Positions 1 through 9,242 of a DNA stretch of 64,000 bases are shown piece by piece; position 1 is the first letter of the stretch, and each line of letters starts with the position of its first letter. Location of the stretch: NCBI RefSeq assembly GCF_014117265.1, contig NZ_CP059833.1, positions 1,209,069-1,273,068 of the forward strand, written 5' to 3'. The stretch comes from Corynebacterium hindlerae (GTDB lineage: Bacteria > Actinomycetota > Actinomycetes > Mycobacteriales > Mycobacteriaceae). Position numbers and translations under genes: made by a program. The notes below the pieces were generated by a model, which saw only the letters and a program-made list of their open reading frames with translations, was not told the DNA's origin and did no database searches.

Positions 1-284
1 CTGGTTCGGGGTTTCCGGTTAGCCGGTTCGCCGGTGAAATGCGAGACCTGGAACTCGAGTCTCGGACCAAAAACACCAAATAGCAAAAGTGAAGCCCAAA
101 AACACTCCGAGTCTCGACTTCCAAGTCTCGATCTCAAGGATCGCGGGGGGTAAGAGCATCCCTACATTCCACGGCAAAGCCAGGTTAGGGCTATAGGCTC
201 TTATCTCTGCTCAATGCAGCGCCCGGTGACTAAGACCGGTGCCCCAACTGCCTGACAGAACGACATCACCAGTCGTCCACAACA

Positions 285-386
285 GTTAGTAGAGAACGGT
301 TGGTAGAGAGTTAAAGTGGAAAACAACCTCGGTTAAGGTTTGACGCCACTTCCTCTCGAATTCTCCACCAACCGTTCTCTACCAAC
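285..386. repeat. 25-bp imperfect inverted repeat
   Basis: The arms 285-309 and 362-386 are reverse complements at 23 of 25 positions, separated by 52 nt. Each arm itself contains two copies of a (T)GGTAGAGA-like unit, so the site carries four related 9-mers, two on each strand. A second short inner stem pairs 314-319 with 346-351. It could fold as a long hairpin or be a protein-binding array. No flanking gene tells its role. Confidence 0.6.
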
Positions 387-496
387 CGGCCCCGATGCCC
401 CTCACACGCTGAGATGGAACACCTGGAACGCTATCCTGGCCAGCTACTAACACAACATCGGCATAGAAAAAGGCACCATCAGATAGCCACAAAGCC

Positions 497-518
497 CGGC
501 CGGCGACACGCCGACCGG
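497..518. terminator. Candidate rho-independent terminator
   Basis: A GC-rich stem (CCGGCCGGCG / CGCCGACCGG with one mismatch) and an ACAC loop is followed on the plus strand by a T-rich run (CTTTTCTTT). It could end a plus-strand transcript coming from the left, or be bidirectional. Confidence 0.4.
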
Positions 519-546
519 ACACGCTTTTCTTTACTTAAACAAAGAC

Positions 547-572
547 GCCCGCCACCAAAACGGTGACGGGCG
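547..572 (-). terminator. Terminator downstream of the bS22 gene
   Basis: Inverted repeat GCCCGTCACCG / CGGTGGCGGGC (minus-strand reading) 13 nt after the bS22 stop codon, followed on the minus strand by TCTTTGTTTAAG. Position and shape fit an intrinsic terminator of the short bS22 transcript. Confidence 0.55.
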
Positions 573-584
573 CCCAGAAGAGGC

Positions 585-686
585 TTACTTGCCGAGCTTA
601 CGACGCTGAACGCGGGTACGGCGCAGCATCTTGCGGTGCTTCTTCTTGGACATGCGCTTGCGGCGCTTCTTAATAACGGAACCCAT
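585..686 (-). CDS. 30S ribosomal protein bS22 (AURKAIP1/COX24 family)
   Basis: This 33-residue, extremely basic protein begins [19 protein letters not shown] and ends RRKLGK. It matches the actinobacterial AURKAIP1/COX24-domain peptide identified as small-subunit ribosomal protein bS22 in mycobacteria. About half of its residues are Lys or Arg, as expected for a peptide buried in rRNA. In M. tuberculosis the same peptide (Rv0500B) follows a small HTH gene (Rv0500A) and proC (Rv0500), and the same order is seen here on the minus strand, which supports the call. It is too short for normal gene-length cut-offs. Confidence 0.9.
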   Translation of the reverse strand: MGSVIKKRRKRMSKKKHRKMLRRTRVQRRKLGK

Positions 687-711
687 AGGGTTTACCTCGC
701 TTGTGTAGAAG

Positions 712-723
712 TTGTACGTACAA
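712..723. promoter_or_regulatory. Perfect 12-bp palindrome in the bS22 leader
   Basis: TTGTACGTACAA is a perfect palindrome about 25 bp upstream of the bS22 start codon, between it and a candidate promoter. It could be an operator or part of a leader fold. No regulator is assigned. Confidence 0.3.
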
Positions 724-840
724 ACCTGCCAACGTGCATTTCGGCTTGAAACAAATTGCCGACGACCGAGTGCACTTCGCCCGTCGCAGCATTCCCGAAA
801 GAACGCTCACCAAACTGGCTCGTTGACACGAATGGGTTAT

Positions 841-868
841 ATCCTACCGCGCGGTTTCCCATCTACAA
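841..868 (-). promoter_or_regulatory. Candidate promoter for bS22
   Basis: Read on the minus strand, TTGTAG (863-868) and TAGGAT (841-846) are separated by 16 bp, a fair match to a SigA-type -35/-10 pair. It lies about 155 bp upstream of the bS22 start, implying a leader of around 150 nt. Confidence 0.35.
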
Positions 869-893
869 AAAAGGGGTCCAATACAAGCCAAAA

Positions 894-953
894 CGCTCCC
901 TACGAACACCTACCTATCGAAAGGAGGGCAGGTAGCAACATTCGTAGGGAGCG
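894..953 (-). terminator. Long stem-loop after the BldC-like gene
   Basis: Arms 894-906 and 941-953 are perfectly complementary over 13 bp (CGCTCCCTACGAA / TTCGTAGGGAGCG), with an inner pair CTACCT/AGGTAG. On the minus strand it lies about 20 nt after the BldC-like stop. A T-rich stretch follows more loosely, so it is a probable terminator or processing structure separating this gene from bS22. Confidence 0.5.
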
Positions 954-972
954 CTTACAGCCCCTTCGCCAC

Positions 973-1164
973 TTAACCAGCGTTGTAGAAAGAGGAATCC
1001 AGGTACTCGTTAACAGCGCTCTGGTGCACGCGGAATGAACGGCCTACGCGCACGGCAGGCAGTTCACCGGAGTGAACCAAGCGGTAAACGGTCATCTTCG
1101 ATACCCGCATGATGTCCGCTACTTCAGCGACTGTCAAGAAAGTGCCATTGTCTTCATTTGCCAT
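973..1164 (-). CDS. BldC-like/excisionase-family HTH DNA-binding protein
   Basis: This 63-residue protein is almost entirely one winged helix-turn-helix of the MerR/excisionase type: LTVAEVADIMRVSKMTVYRLV forms the HTH (about residues 10-30), followed by the short wing AVRVGRSFRVH. It resembles Streptomyces BldC and M. tuberculosis Rv0500A, and lies between proC and bS22 as in that genome. BldC binds DNA as head-to-tail oligomers on direct repeats. Whether this protein regulates development-like genes in a non-sporulating organism is not visible here. An excisionase role is unlikely, as no integrase or attachment site is nearby. Confidence 0.8.
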   Translation of the reverse strand: MANEDNGTFLTVAEVADIMRVSKMTVYRLVHSGELPAVRVGRSFRVHQSAVNEYLDSSFYNAG

Positions 1165-1378
1165 AATCTTCTAACCCTTCACACACGTCGCGCGCTGCAG
1201 GCTTCCCCTCCCGCAGAACGGTCACGCACGTGCTTGTGCTAGTTTACCGTGAAGCATGTGACTATTGCGACATGAGTGCCAAAAATTCTCTTACGCGCCA
1301 CAATGCAACTCGTGTTCTTTTATCATCAGCCCAGCTAGTGCACTGTTTATTAACACAGTCACAGCTGAAACATTTTTT

Positions 1379-2233
1379 CTAGTCACTTACCTCATCTGCC
1401 CCCACCACCTTGGTAGTGGACTTGGTGGTACCCAATTCTGCGGAGCGGTTGGCGCACTTTTCGGTTGCCCGGTACACCATTCCACGCAGCCCCGACTGCT
1501 CCAGCTCGCGAATTGCCTTAATGGTGGTACCCCCTGGGGAGCTCACGTTCGCCCGGAGTTCGCTTGGTTCAAGACCAGTTTCCTGCATCAGGGCGGTAGA
1601 ACCGGCAGCCGCGCTGATCGCGAGGTTCTTCGCCAAATCACGCCGCAACCCCAGGTTGATGCCGGCGTCGATCATCGCTTCCACGAAAAGGAAAAAGTAT
1701 GCAGGTGAAGACCCAGACATTGCTACGACAGCATCCATTTGGGATTCTTCCACCACAAACACGTCGCCAAGGGCTTCAAGCAGTTCCGTGATCTGAGCGA
1801 GTTGTTCGTCGCCGACGAAGCGCCCTGGGCTGATCGCCGAGGTACCACGGCGCACCAACATTGGGGTGTTCGGCATGACGCGGACGATGGGGGTGCCCGC
1901 AGAAACTACTTCCTCCAGAGATTTCACGGAAATCCCCGCAGCCATGGAAATCACGGTGGTGTCTTGTGAATTGTTGTCCAGGGTGTCCGACAGCGAGGAC
2001 AACAGGGAAAGGGTGTCCTTTGGCTTGACGCACAAAAAGACCACATCCACGTCTTCAACGCTCTGCCCGACGTCGGTGTAGTCGATTACACCATAGGCGT
2101 CTACGAGCTCTTTTCCACGCTCTGGGCGCCGGTTAGCTACGTGGATGTCTTTCGGGCTGTAGCCACCCGCGACGAGGCCGGCAATAAGGGCCTCACCAAT
2201 CTTTCCGCCACCAACAACAGCAATTTTTGTCAT
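1379..2233 (-). CDS. proC: Pyrroline-5-carboxylate reductase
   Basis: ProC catalyses the last step of proline synthesis, NAD(P)H-dependent reduction of pyrroline-5-carboxylate. The 284-residue length is normal. The N-terminal Rossmann motif is GGGKIG (8-13). The dimer/substrate region contains SGSSPAY (173-179) and the family signature SSPGGTT (231-237). The start ATG is the first possible one, giving MTKIAVVGGG. The upstream minus-strand gene encodes an unrelated membrane protein 35 bp away. A 215-bp gap with no gene separates proC from the downstream BldC-like gene. Confidence 0.95.
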   Translation of the reverse strand: MTKIAVVGGGKIGEALIAGLVAGGYSPKDIHVANRRPERGKELVDAYGVIDYTDVGQSVEDVDVVFLCVKPKDTLSLLSSLSDTLDNNSQDTTVISMAAGISVKSLEEVVSAGTPIVRVMPNTPMLVRRGTSAISPGRFVGDEQLAQITELLEALGDVFVVEESQMDAVVAMSGSSPAYFFLFVEAMIDAGINLGLRRDLAKNLAISAAAGSTALMQETGLEPSELRANVSSPGGTTIKAIRELEQSGLRGMVYRATEKCANRSAELGTTKSTTKVVGADEVSD

Positions 2234-2268
2234 GCAACCACTGTAACGCCAATGGCGGGCGGGAGCGA

Positions 2269-3072
2269 TTACAAGCCGACGATGAGCAATGGGCCGAAGG
2301 TCAGCGCCAGGCCGGTTACCGCAGCGAGCGTCATGGACAGCGTGTCGCGTTCAGTACGCAGCGCGTGCACCACACCGACCAGGCCGAGCGTCATCACACC
2401 AGCCAGCGCACCGACGAGGAGGGTGTTGACGTTCGCCCAGAGCTCGCGGAAGCCGAAGAAAATCGCGGCGCCGAGCGCGACGCCAACAATAGCCATTAGC
2501 ACCACGCTGAGGATAGACACGCGACCCTCATCCTCGTCCTCGACAGTGTCAACGACCCCGGATTCTTCGGTTGGCTCGGTCTCCCAATCCGTGGCGACTG
2601 GAGCAATCGTGGCGGTCTGCTCCACGGGAGGCTCCACAGGAAGCTCCGCCGGAGTCTCAATAGGGGGCTTAACCGGAGCCTTCTCGGCAGGCGCCTCTGG
2701 GGCTGCCTCCTCAACCTTGTCAGCGGTCTGAGCCGGGAAGGAATCAGTGGTGAGTTTGATGGGGTCGTCCTCGTGGATTACGTGGACGACGGGTTCCGTC
2801 TCGGGCACTGGTTCCGGCTGCGGGGCGTCGGTAACCGGCGTGACCACCGGCGCCTTGGGGGCCGGGGCGGGCTTGGGGTCATCGATGGGCTCGCTGGTGT
2901 GCCGGGGCTGCTCTGGTTTGGCCGCAACTTTCGGCAGCGATCCCGTCAGTTCGGCTACGGACACACCGCCGTCTTCCAAACTGCGACGACGGCGACGCCT
3001 AGGCGTGCTGGAGCGCCCCTCGGCGGCCGCTCGCGCCATCAACTCGGCAACGGTGAGCTGTTTGTCAGACAT
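2269..3072 (-). CDS. Proline-rich membrane protein (Rv0497-like)
   Basis: 267 residues. The first ~175 are predicted to be disordered: an Arg-rich patch TPRRRRRRS near residues 23-31, then Pro/Ala/Glu-rich sequence with many PVEPPVE-like units. After an acidic linker come three hydrophobic segments (about 188-208, 213-233 and 247-265). It matches the architecture and position of M. tuberculosis Rv0497, next to the ppx homologue. The stop of the exopolyphosphatase gene is 4 bp upstream, so the two are co-transcribed. No enzymatic motif is visible; function unknown. Confidence 0.7.
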   Translation of the reverse strand: MSDKQLTVAELMARAAAEGRSSTPRRRRRRSLEDGGVSVAELTGSLPKVAAKPEQPRHTSEPIDDPKPAPAPKAPVVTPVTDAPQPEPVPETEPVVHVIHEDDPIKLTTDSFPAQTADKVEEAAPEAPAEKAPVKPPIETPAELPVEPPVEQTATIAPVATDWETEPTEESGVVDTVEDEDEGRVSILSVVLMAIVGVALGAAIFFGFRELWANVNTLLVGALAGVMTLGLVGVVHALRTERDTLSMTLAAVTGLALTFGPLLIVGL

Positions 3073-3076
3073 ATTC

Positions 3077-4006
3077 CTATTCCAAACCTTTATCGATACG
3101 GCGCAAGATGACGCCTTCGCGCAACGCCCATGGGCAAATCTGGATCTGTTCCAAACCTAGTGCACGCATGCTCGCTTCGGCGACCAACGCACCGGCAACG
3201 ATCTGGTGGGACCGGTCTGAACTGATACCTTCCAGCTCTGCGCGGTCCGCAGCGGTCATCCGGGAGATGAAGGCGATGAGCTGGCGCAAGCCTGGTGCGG
3301 TCAGGGTGCGGGTGACTCGGGGGCCAGCTGAGGAGGGGGCTGCGCCGGTGAGGCGAGCGAGCGTGCGGAAAGTTTTCGAGGTAGCAACGGCCAGATCGGC
3401 ATTGCCGTAGGTTCGGATGATGCGGGCTGGCTCGGCGAGCTCAGCGTCGATGTAATCCCGCAGGATGTTGATCTTTTTGCGCTCTGGTGGATCGGTGTCG
3501 AACCAGTTGTGGGTCAGGCGCCCGGCGCCAAGGTCCAGGGAAAAGGCCACGTCTGGTTCTTCGTCGGTGCCGGATGACAGTTCGAGGGAACCGCCACCGA
3601 TGTCCAGGTTGATGATGCGACCAGCGGACCAGCCGTACCAACGGCGGACAGCGAGGAAGGTCAGGCGTGCTTCGTCCTCACCGGAGAGCACTTCGAGGCG
3701 CACGCCGGTTTCCGTCTCCACCAGGTTCAGTAGTTCTTCGCCGTTGGTGGCGGAGCGAACAGCCGAGGTGGCGAAAGGAATCATTTCACTACAGCCGAGA
3801 GTGTCGGCCAGCTCCACTGCTTCCGCTACTGCTTTGATGAGCTTGCGGACGCCCTTGTCGTCGATGTTGCCCTCGGAGTCGAGGTGCTCGACGAGCTTCA
3901 TTGTCGTCTTCCAGTCCGACATCGGGGTGGGGTGACCGCCGGAGCGGGCATCCACCGCCACCAAATGAACTGTGTTACTTCCCACGTCTAATACACCTAA
4001 TCGCAC
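3077..4006 (-). CDS. Ppx/GppA-family exopolyphosphatase
   Basis: 309 residues of the ASKHA-fold Ppx/GppA family, which hydrolyses polyphosphate (or pppGpp). The phosphate-binding loops are visible as [10 protein letters not shown] (7-16) and [10 protein letters not shown] (about 142-151). The short length, without the C-terminal HD-like domain, fits actinobacterial PPX1-type enzymes such as Rv0496. The start is GTG; an AGG-rich stretch immediately precedes it with almost no spacer, so the ribosome-binding context is unusual. Downstream genes follow closely on the same strand. Confidence 0.85.
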   Translation of the reverse strand: MRLGVLDVGSNTVHLVAVDARSGGHPTPMSDWKTTMKLVEHLDSEGNIDDKGVRKLIKAVAEAVELADTLGCSEMIPFATSAVRSATNGEELLNLVETETGVRLEVLSGEDEARLTFLAVRRWYGWSAGRIINLDIGGGSLELSSGTDEEPDVAFSLDLGAGRLTHNWFDTDPPERKKINILRDYIDAELAEPARIIRTYGNADLAVATSKTFRTLARLTGAAPSSAGPRVTRTLTAPGLRQLIAFISRMTAADRAELEGISSDRSHQIVAGALVAEASMRALGLEQIQICPWALREGVILRRIDKGLE

Positions 4007-4025
4007 CCTTCCAGATTAGACGGTC

Positions 4026-4042
4026 TACCCTGTCAAAGTGTG
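4026..4042 (+). promoter_or_regulatory. Possible leaderless promoter
   Basis: TACCCT at 4026-4031 lies 8 nt before the GTG start of the Rv0495c-like gene, a typical spacing for a leaderless corynebacterial transcript. No Shine-Dalgarno sequence is present. A short dyad TAGAC-G-GTCTA (4016-4026) overlaps it. Confidence 0.3.
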
Positions 4043-4897
4043 AATCACCCAATTTTTCTTGGTTTCCCAAGCGACTCCCCCGCGGCCGCGTCGATTCGCC
4101 GCGGCGATGAGTTGCCACCCGATTTCGACCGAGAGTGGTACGAATTCACCAACCCTGAGGACCCACTCCACCAGTTCGTCATTGATTTGACCTGGCTGGA
4201 GTCCCATTGGAGTTGCAAATTTGGCACCGCAGCGTGCAAAGGCATTGACGCGACCAATCCGGCTGTAGGTTGCTGCGAGCACGGCGCCTTCCTCACCGAC
4301 GACACCGACCGCGCCCAGCTTCTCGACGCCGTCCAGCGTATGCCCGACGCATTCTGGCAGCTCAAGCCCGACAATCTCGACACCGGCGACGTGGAGCCAT
4401 GGCTGGAATGGGATGAATTGGACGACGAAGACGGCAACCCCGAGCCGGCGCTGAAAACAGTGACTGTAGACGGGGCCTGCATTTTTGCTAACCGCCCAGG
4501 CTGGCCGACGGGCCCGGGGTGTGCGCTCCATCAGTGGGCTGTCGCTACCGGCGAAGACCTCACCTTAGTCAAGCCCGAGGTGTGTTGGCAGTTGCCGTTA
4601 CGACGGCTAGAAGCCTACGAGGATCGCCCCGACGGAGTAGAGATTCTCCGGACCACGATCACGGAATACAACCGGCGTGGCTGGGGCAACGGTGGCGAGG
4701 ACTTTGATTGGTATTGCACGACCGCACCCGCCTGCCACACAGCCTCCGAACCGATGTGGCGAAGCTATCGCGCAGAACTGGTGGCCCTCATGGGCGAAGC
4801 GGCGTACGAGAAACTAGCGGAGCACTGTGAGCGACGGGCTCGGGCGTCGGTAAGTGCGGCGGCCCACCCCGCCACGGTTCAGGGCTCGAATTTGTAG
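4040..4897 (+). CDS. Conserved cysteine-containing protein (Rv0495c-like)
   Basis: 285 residues, no signal peptide or membrane segment. It is the positional and size counterpart of M. tuberculosis Rv0495c, encoded opposite regX3 and divergent from ppx. Cysteines cluster in the first half ([10 protein letters not shown], then [15 protein letters not shown] around 72-86) and again near CALHQW, CWQLP, CTTAPAC and CER. This suggests a metal- or cluster-binding fold. The molecular activity is not established from sequence. The GTG start has no SD. The 3' end overlaps regX3 by 19 bp convergently. Confidence 0.75.
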   Translation: MNHPIFLGFPSDSPAAASIRRGDELPPDFDREWYEFTNPEDPLHQFVIDLTWLESHWSCKFGTAACKGIDATNPAVGCCEHGAFLTDDTDRAQLLDAVQRMPDAFWQLKPDNLDTGDVEPWLEWDELDDEDGNPEPALKTVTVDGACIFANRPGWPTGPGCALHQWAVATGEDLTLVKPEVCWQLPLRRLEAYEDRPDGVEILRTTITEYNRRGWGNGGEDFDWYCTTAPACHTASEPMWRSYRAELVALMGEAAYEKLAEHCERRARASVSAAAHPATVQGSNL

Positions 4898-5568
4898 CCT
4901 AGGCCTCGCACGGTGACCAGGTAGCGCGGGCGGGAGGGTTCCTCTTCAATCTTGCTCCGCAGACGTTTGACATGGACATCGAGGGTTTTGGTGTCTCCCA
5001 CATAGTCGGCGCCCCAGACGCGGTCAATCAGTTGGCCACGGGTGAGGACGCGCCCGGCGTTACGGAGCAGGTATTCCAGCAGGTCAAATTCCTTCAGCGG
5101 CATCGGGACCTTTTCGCCGGCGACGGTGACGATGTGACGCTCGACATCCATGCGCACCCGGCCGCCTTCGAGGATCTGGTCGTCCTCATCCTCGATGAAC
5201 TCGGCTTCTCCACCTCGGCGCAGCACGGCCCGAATACGGGCGATGAGCTCGCGGGATGAGTAGGGTTTTGTGACGTAGTCGTCGGCCCCCAGCTCCAGTC
5301 CGACGACCTTGTCGATCTCCGAGTCCCGCGCGGTGACCATGATGATCGGGACCGCGGAGGTGCTGCGGATCTGCTTACACACATCGGTGCCTGACATGCC
5401 CGGCAGCATCAGGTCGAGCAACACGATGTCGAAGTCGCCACGCTCAAACTCCACCATTGCCGTGGGGCCGTCCGGCGCCCACGTGGTACTGAATCCCTCC
5501 TTGCGCAGCAAAAAAGCAAGCGGGTCCGCCAAAGACTCTTCGTCCTCAACGATCAAAATGCTAGTCAT
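4879..5568 (-). CDS. regX3: Response regulator RegX3
   Basis: OmpR/PhoB-class regulator of 229 residues. The receiver domain has acidic residues VEDEE (7-11), phospho-acceptor Asp52 (LDLMLPG) and the Lys of VTKPY near 101. The C-terminal winged helix carries the typical [12 protein letters not shown] and [13 protein letters not shown] motifs. With SenX3 (stop 1 nt upstream of its start) it forms the phosphate-starvation two-component system known in mycobacteria; in corynebacteria PhoSR plays a similar role, so the exact stimulus here is inferred. Confidence 0.92.
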   Translation of the reverse strand: MTSILIVEDEESLADPLAFLLRKEGFSTTWAPDGPTAMVEFERGDFDIVLLDLMLPGMSGTDVCKQIRSTSAVPIIMVTARDSEIDKVVGLELGADDYVTKPYSSRELIARIRAVLRRGGEAEFIEDEDDQILEGGRVRMDVERHIVTVAGEKVPMPLKEFDLLEYLLRNAGRVLTRGQLIDRVWGADYVGDTKTLDVHVKRLRSKIEEEPSRPRYLVTVRGLGYKFEP

Positions 5569-5569
5569 C

Positions 5570-6802
5570 TTAAGCCTTTGTCCTTTCGCCGCGCGGGAGC
5601 GTGCGATTGTGCTGAGCTGCGGGAATTTCGGCAGCTAGTTCAGAGGCGAGTTTCGCCCCAGATCCCGGTTCGATAATGGGAAGTTCAAGTGTGAACGTCG
5701 ACCCAGTGCCGGGCCGCGACCACAATTTAATAGCGCCGCCATGGTTAGCGGCCACGTGCTTGACAATGGCCAGGCCAAGACCGGTCCCGCCGGTACTGCG
5801 GGAACGCGCTTTATCCACCCGGAAGAACCGCTCGAACACGCGAGCCTGATCCTCCGTGCTAATGCCAATGCCACGGTCGGTCACACGAATGAGGATAGTG
5901 CCATCGCCAGTAACTTTCTGCGAAACGGTAACCGGAGTAGACTGTGGCGAGTAGTTGATGGCGTTGCTGATCAGGTTCGCGATCGCCGTCACCAGCAGGC
6001 TGTGGTCCCCGTTGACCCATTTTCCGGAAGGCCGGCCGGCAGCAATGTGGATGCCGGCATTATCAGCCGCGAGTTGGGTGCGGGCAATGGCGTCGGTGAC
6101 CACGTCGTCGACAAGCACGGGCTCCATGTCTGGCAACGCCTCGGCGCCCTGCAGTTTGGACAGCGAGATGAGCTCGTTGATCATGTCCGCCATGCGGTGG
6201 GCTTCCTTGTGCAGGCGGGTACCAAAGTACTCCACCGAGGCCTGGTCATCGCTGGATTCCAGCAGCGCCTCAGCTAACAACGCCATGCCACCCACTGGTG
6301 TTTTCAGCTCGTGGGAGACGTTGGCAACGAAGTCGCGGCGGGCTGATTCCATGCGTACATTCTCGGATTCGTCGGTGGAATAAATCACGTTGTACCGCAG
6401 GTCCACCAACGTGAGTGGCTGGATGTGTGCCTGCACTGCGGTAACACGGGACCCCTTGCGACGCTTCGGGGTTTTCAGGTCCAGCGTGCGCGTTTCCTGA
6501 TCTTCGAAGACTTCTTCCGTCACTGCCCACACCTGGGGGTTCACGGTGCGTTCGTGCACGATACCCATGTCATGTGCTTTGCCATTGGACAAAATCACAT
6601 CGCCCGTGCGATCCACCACCACGATCCCTGTCGGGGCGCCCTGCACCGCCAGGTGAAGCACCTGACTCACCGTTGTGACTTGGTTTGTGGAGAGGGTGGC
6701 CGCAATTTTGTGTCGCCGGTAGCGCTTCTTCAGAAAATCGGCAGCCGGAAAAGCGAGCGCAGCTGTTGCTACGCCCGCTAAGAATCCGAACAGCACCGAC
6801 AT
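5570..6802 (-). CDS. senX3: Sensor histidine kinase SenX3
   Basis: 410 residues. One N-terminal membrane segment (about 4-22) is followed by a PAS-like domain (about 45-140). Then come a HisKA dimerisation domain with His164 in NVSHELKTP, and an HATPase_c domain with N box (NLISNAINY), G1 (RVTDRGIGI) and G2 (GGTGLGLAI). The single anchor and cytoplasmic PAS match SenX3 of mycobacteria. Its stop precedes the regX3 start by 1 nt, and gpmA lies just upstream on the same strand, reproducing the M. tuberculosis gpm1-senX3-regX3 order. Confidence 0.92.
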   Translation of the reverse strand: MSVLFGFLAGVATAALAFPAADFLKKRYRRHKIAATLSTNQVTTVSQVLHLAVQGAPTGIVVVDRTGDVILSNGKAHDMGIVHERTVNPQVWAVTEEVFEDQETRTLDLKTPKRRKGSRVTAVQAHIQPLTLVDLRYNVIYSTDESENVRMESARRDFVANVSHELKTPVGGMALLAEALLESSDDQASVEYFGTRLHKEAHRMADMINELISLSKLQGAEALPDMEPVLVDDVVTDAIARTQLAADNAGIHIAAGRPSGKWVNGDHSLLVTAIANLISNAINYSPQSTPVTVSQKVTGDGTILIRVTDRGIGISTEDQARVFERFFRVDKARSRSTGGTGLGLAIVKHVAANHGGAIKLWSRPGTGSTFTLELPIIEPGSGAKLASELAAEIPAAQHNRTLPRGERTKA

Positions 6803-6809
6803 CTAGGGC

Positions 6810-7556
6810 TTACTTGCCACCCTGTGCTGCCACCGCGGCGGCACCAGCCGCAGCAGCTTCTGGGTCAAGGTAGGTGCCGCCTGGGTTCAGTACCTTGCCG
6901 TTTTCGTCGATTTCGTACACCAGTGGGATACCGGTTGGGATGTTGAGTGCGGCGATGTCCTCGTCAGAGATGCCGTCGAGGTGCTTGACCAATGCGCGCA
7001 GGGAGTTGCCGTGCGCTGCAATCAGGACGTTTTCGCCCTTCACTGCGCGAGGCAGGATCTCTTCCTCAAAGTAAGGCACGAAGCGCTTCACGACGTCCAA
7101 CAGGCATTCCGTGTTCGGCACCTTGTCCAGGTTCGCGTAACGAACGTCATTCACCTGGGAGTATTCCGAATCTTCCGCGAGCTCCGGTGGTGGGGTGTCG
7201 TAGGAACGACGCCACGCCATGAACTGCTCCTCGCCGTACTTTTCCTTGGTCTCAGCCTTGTTCAGGCCCTGCAGAGCGCCGTAGTGACGCTCATTCAGAC
7301 GCCAGTCGCGAACAACTGGGATCCAGTGGCGGTCAGCCTCATTGAGCGCAATGTTTGCGGTGCGGATCGCGCGACGCAGCAAAGAGGTGTAAAGCACATC
7401 AGGGAGAATGCCCTTTTCCTTGAGCATTTGGCCACCGCGCTTTGCTTCAGCCTCGCCCTTTTCTGTCAGATTCACGTCCACCCAACCAGTGAACTGATTG
7501 GAAGCATTCCACTCAGACTGGCCGTGACGCAGCAAAATCAGCTTTCCAGTAGTCAT
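6810..7556 (-). CDS. gpmA: 2,3-bisphosphoglycerate-dependent phosphoglycerate mutase
   Basis: Glycolytic interconversion of 3- and 2-phosphoglycerate. Of the 248 residues, [10 protein letters not shown] gives the phospho-accepting His11. LNERHYG around residue 88, the second catalytic histidine in [10 protein letters not shown] (about 184) and the C-terminal basic tail are present. The Ala-rich tail ([15 protein letters not shown]) is longer than in E. coli. It lies 7 bp upstream of senX3, so the glycolytic gene may be co-transcribed with the two-component system. Confidence 0.95.
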   Translation of the reverse strand: MTTGKLILLRHGQSEWNASNQFTGWVDVNLTEKGEAEAKRGGQMLKEKGILPDVLYTSLLRRAIRTANIALNEADRHWIPVVRDWRLNERHYGALQGLNKAETKEKYGEEQFMAWRRSYDTPPPELAEDSEYSQVNDVRYANLDKVPNTECLLDVVKRFVPYFEEEILPRAVKGENVLIAAHGNSLRALVKHLDGISDEDIAALNIPTGIPLVYEIDENGKVLNPGGTYLDPEAAAAGAAAVAAQGGK

Positions 7557-7657
7557 AGGTTCTATTTTGCCAGTGTTTGGGTGAATCTGCCGAGGATCTC
7601 TACCCCCTTGACGGATGGGATACTAAAAACCTATTGAATTATTAACCTTTCCAATCA

Positions 7658-7686
7658 TTGACATGTAATTAACTGAGGATTACGCT
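7658..7686 (+). promoter_or_regulatory. Strong candidate promoter of katA
   Basis: A consensus -35 box TTGACA (7658-7663) and a -10 box TACGCT (7681-7686) are separated by exactly 17 bp, predicting a start near 7693. The transcript then carries the purine-rich SD GGAAAGGAG (7704-7712) 6 nt before the katA ATG. No obvious OxyR or DtxR operator is recognised here. Confidence 0.6.
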
Positions 7687-7718
7687 ATTTATATCTCGGC
7701 AAGGGAAAGGAGAAAGAT

Positions 7719-9242
7719 ATGTCTGCAGCACATGACAAAGCAACCGAAGGGTTGCTACCAAGCAGCACCGAGCCAACCACCCGCCTAAGCGGCTGCCCCG
7801 TCGCCTCCGAAAACATCTCCATCACCTCCGGAGCGCAGGGCGCGAACGTGCTCGATGATTTCCAGCTCATCGAAAAGCTGGCCCACTTCGATCGCGAGCG
7901 CATCCCAGAGCGTGTCGTACACGCCAAGGGCTCCGGAGCCTTCGGAGAACTCCACATCACCGAAGACGTGTCACAGTACACCCGCGCTGCACTCTTCCAA
8001 CCAGGAACCGTCACCCCAATGCTGGCCCGCTTCTCTACCGTGGCTGGCGAGCAAGGCTCCCCTGATCACTGGCGTGACGTGCGCGGTTTCGCATTGAAGT
8101 TCTACACCACCGAAGGTAACTACGACATCGTCGGCAACAACACCCCAGTGTTCTTCATCCGCGACGGCATCAAGTTCCCTGATTTCATTCACTCCCAGAA
8201 GCGTCACCCCGGCACCGGCCTGCGCTCCGCTGAAATGCAATGGGACTTCTGGACCCGCACCCCAGAATCCGCCCACCAGGTCACCTACCTCATGGGCGAC
8301 CGTGGCCGTCCCCGCGACTTCCGCCACATGGACGGCTTCGGCTCCCACACCTACCAGTGGCAAAACGCTGACGGCGACGTGTTCTGGGTGAAGTACCACT
8401 TCAAGACCCAGCAGGGCTGGGACTACATCACCGACGACGAGGCCGACACCCTCACCGATACTGACCACGCCCGCGCTGACCTTTACGACGCCATCGACCG
8501 CGGTGATTACCCCCGCTGGGATGTCAAAGTGCAAATCATGCCGGTAGCAGAAGCCGAAGGCTACCGCTGGAACCCATTCGACCTCACCAAGACCTGGTCA
8601 CAGAAGGACTACCCGCTGATCCCCGTCGGATACTTCGAGCTCAACGTCAATCCGCGTAACTTCTTCGCCCAGATCGAACAAGCCGCCTTCTCTCCGTCGA
8701 ACTTGGTCCCAGGCATCGGGTTCTCCCCGGACCGGATGCTCCAGGCCCGCGGTTTCTCCTACCCGGACACTCAGCGTTACCGCCTCGGCGCCAACTTCGA
8801 GCAGATCCCCGTCAACCGGCCGACCTGCCCAGTGCATTCTTACGCCCAAGACGGGGCTAGCACCCACTTCTTCAACGATTCTGACCAGCCGGTGTACTCA
8901 CCCAACGGCAGCCCCCGCCCAGCGGGCTACCTGGACGATGGGGTGACCTCCAGCTCGGGAGCTAGCTACGGGCCGGCAACCGACCTCTACGTCAACCCGT
9001 CACCACACGGCGAGGATTTGGTGCGCGCAGCATATGTCCAACACCCGGAGGATGACGACTTCATCCAACCCGGCATCCTCGTCCGCGAAGTCCTTGACGA
9101 CGCCGCTCGGGAACGCCTGGCCGGCAACATCAACGCAGCGATGGAAGGCGTATCCGAGGAACTGGCGCAGCGCGTCTTTACCTATTGGACCAACGTCGAT
9201 CCAGATCTCGGAGCCCGCGTCCGCGAACTCTGGGAGAGTTAA
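7719..9242 (+). CDS. katA: Monofunctional haem catalase
   Basis: 507 residues, the normal size for a small-subunit clade-3 catalase that disproportionates H2O2. Visible catalytic residues are His68 (RVVHAKGSG), the Asn pair 140-141 ([12 protein letters not shown]) and the proximal haem ligand Tyr348 in RGFSYPD with Arg344. The first ATG is preceded by a strong SD. The 3' end overlaps mshA by 4 bp convergently. No secretion signal is present, so it is cytoplasmic. Neighbouring mshA (mycothiol) gives a loose oxidative-defence context. Confidence 0.95.
   Translation: MSAAHDKATEGLLPSSTEPTTRLSGCPVASENISITSGAQGANVLDDFQLIEKLAHFDRERIPERVVHAKGSGAFGELHITEDVSQYTRAALFQPGTVTPMLARFSTVAGEQGSPDHWRDVRGFALKFYTTEGNYDIVGNNTPVFFIRDGIKFPDFIHSQKRHPGTGLRSAEMQWDFWTRTPESAHQVTYLMGDRGRPRDFRHMDGFGSHTYQWQNADGDVFWVKYHFKTQQGWDYITDDEADTLTDTDHARADLYDAIDRGDYPRWDVKVQIMPVAEAEGYRWNPFDLTKTWSQKDYPLIPVGYFELNVNPRNFFAQIEQAAFSPSNLVPGIGFSPDRMLQARGFSYPDTQRYRLGANFEQIPVNRPTCPVHSYAQDGASTHFFNDSDQPVYSPNGSPRPAGYLDDGVTSSSGASYGPATDLYVNPSPHGEDLVRAAYVQHPEDDDFIQPGILVREVLDDAARERLAGNINAAMEGVSEELAQRVFTYWTNVDPDLGARVRELWES

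Larger units (their letters stand above)
1..584. other. Intergenic region without a recognisable gene
   Basis: No convincing coding frame, tRNA or rRNA is visible. The stretch holds several GAGTCTCG-type octamers (about 57-64, 109-116 and a partial one near 124), a 25-bp imperfect inverted repeat (285-386, listed separately) and two hairpins near its right end that look like terminators (497-518 and 547-572). Genes to the left of the window cannot be judged. Confidence 0.5.

Noticed and set aside
973..1164. Excisionase-type HTH protein as part of an integrative element
   Set aside because: No integrase, att repeats or cargo; the gene is in its conserved place between proC and bS22, as the BldC-like regulator.
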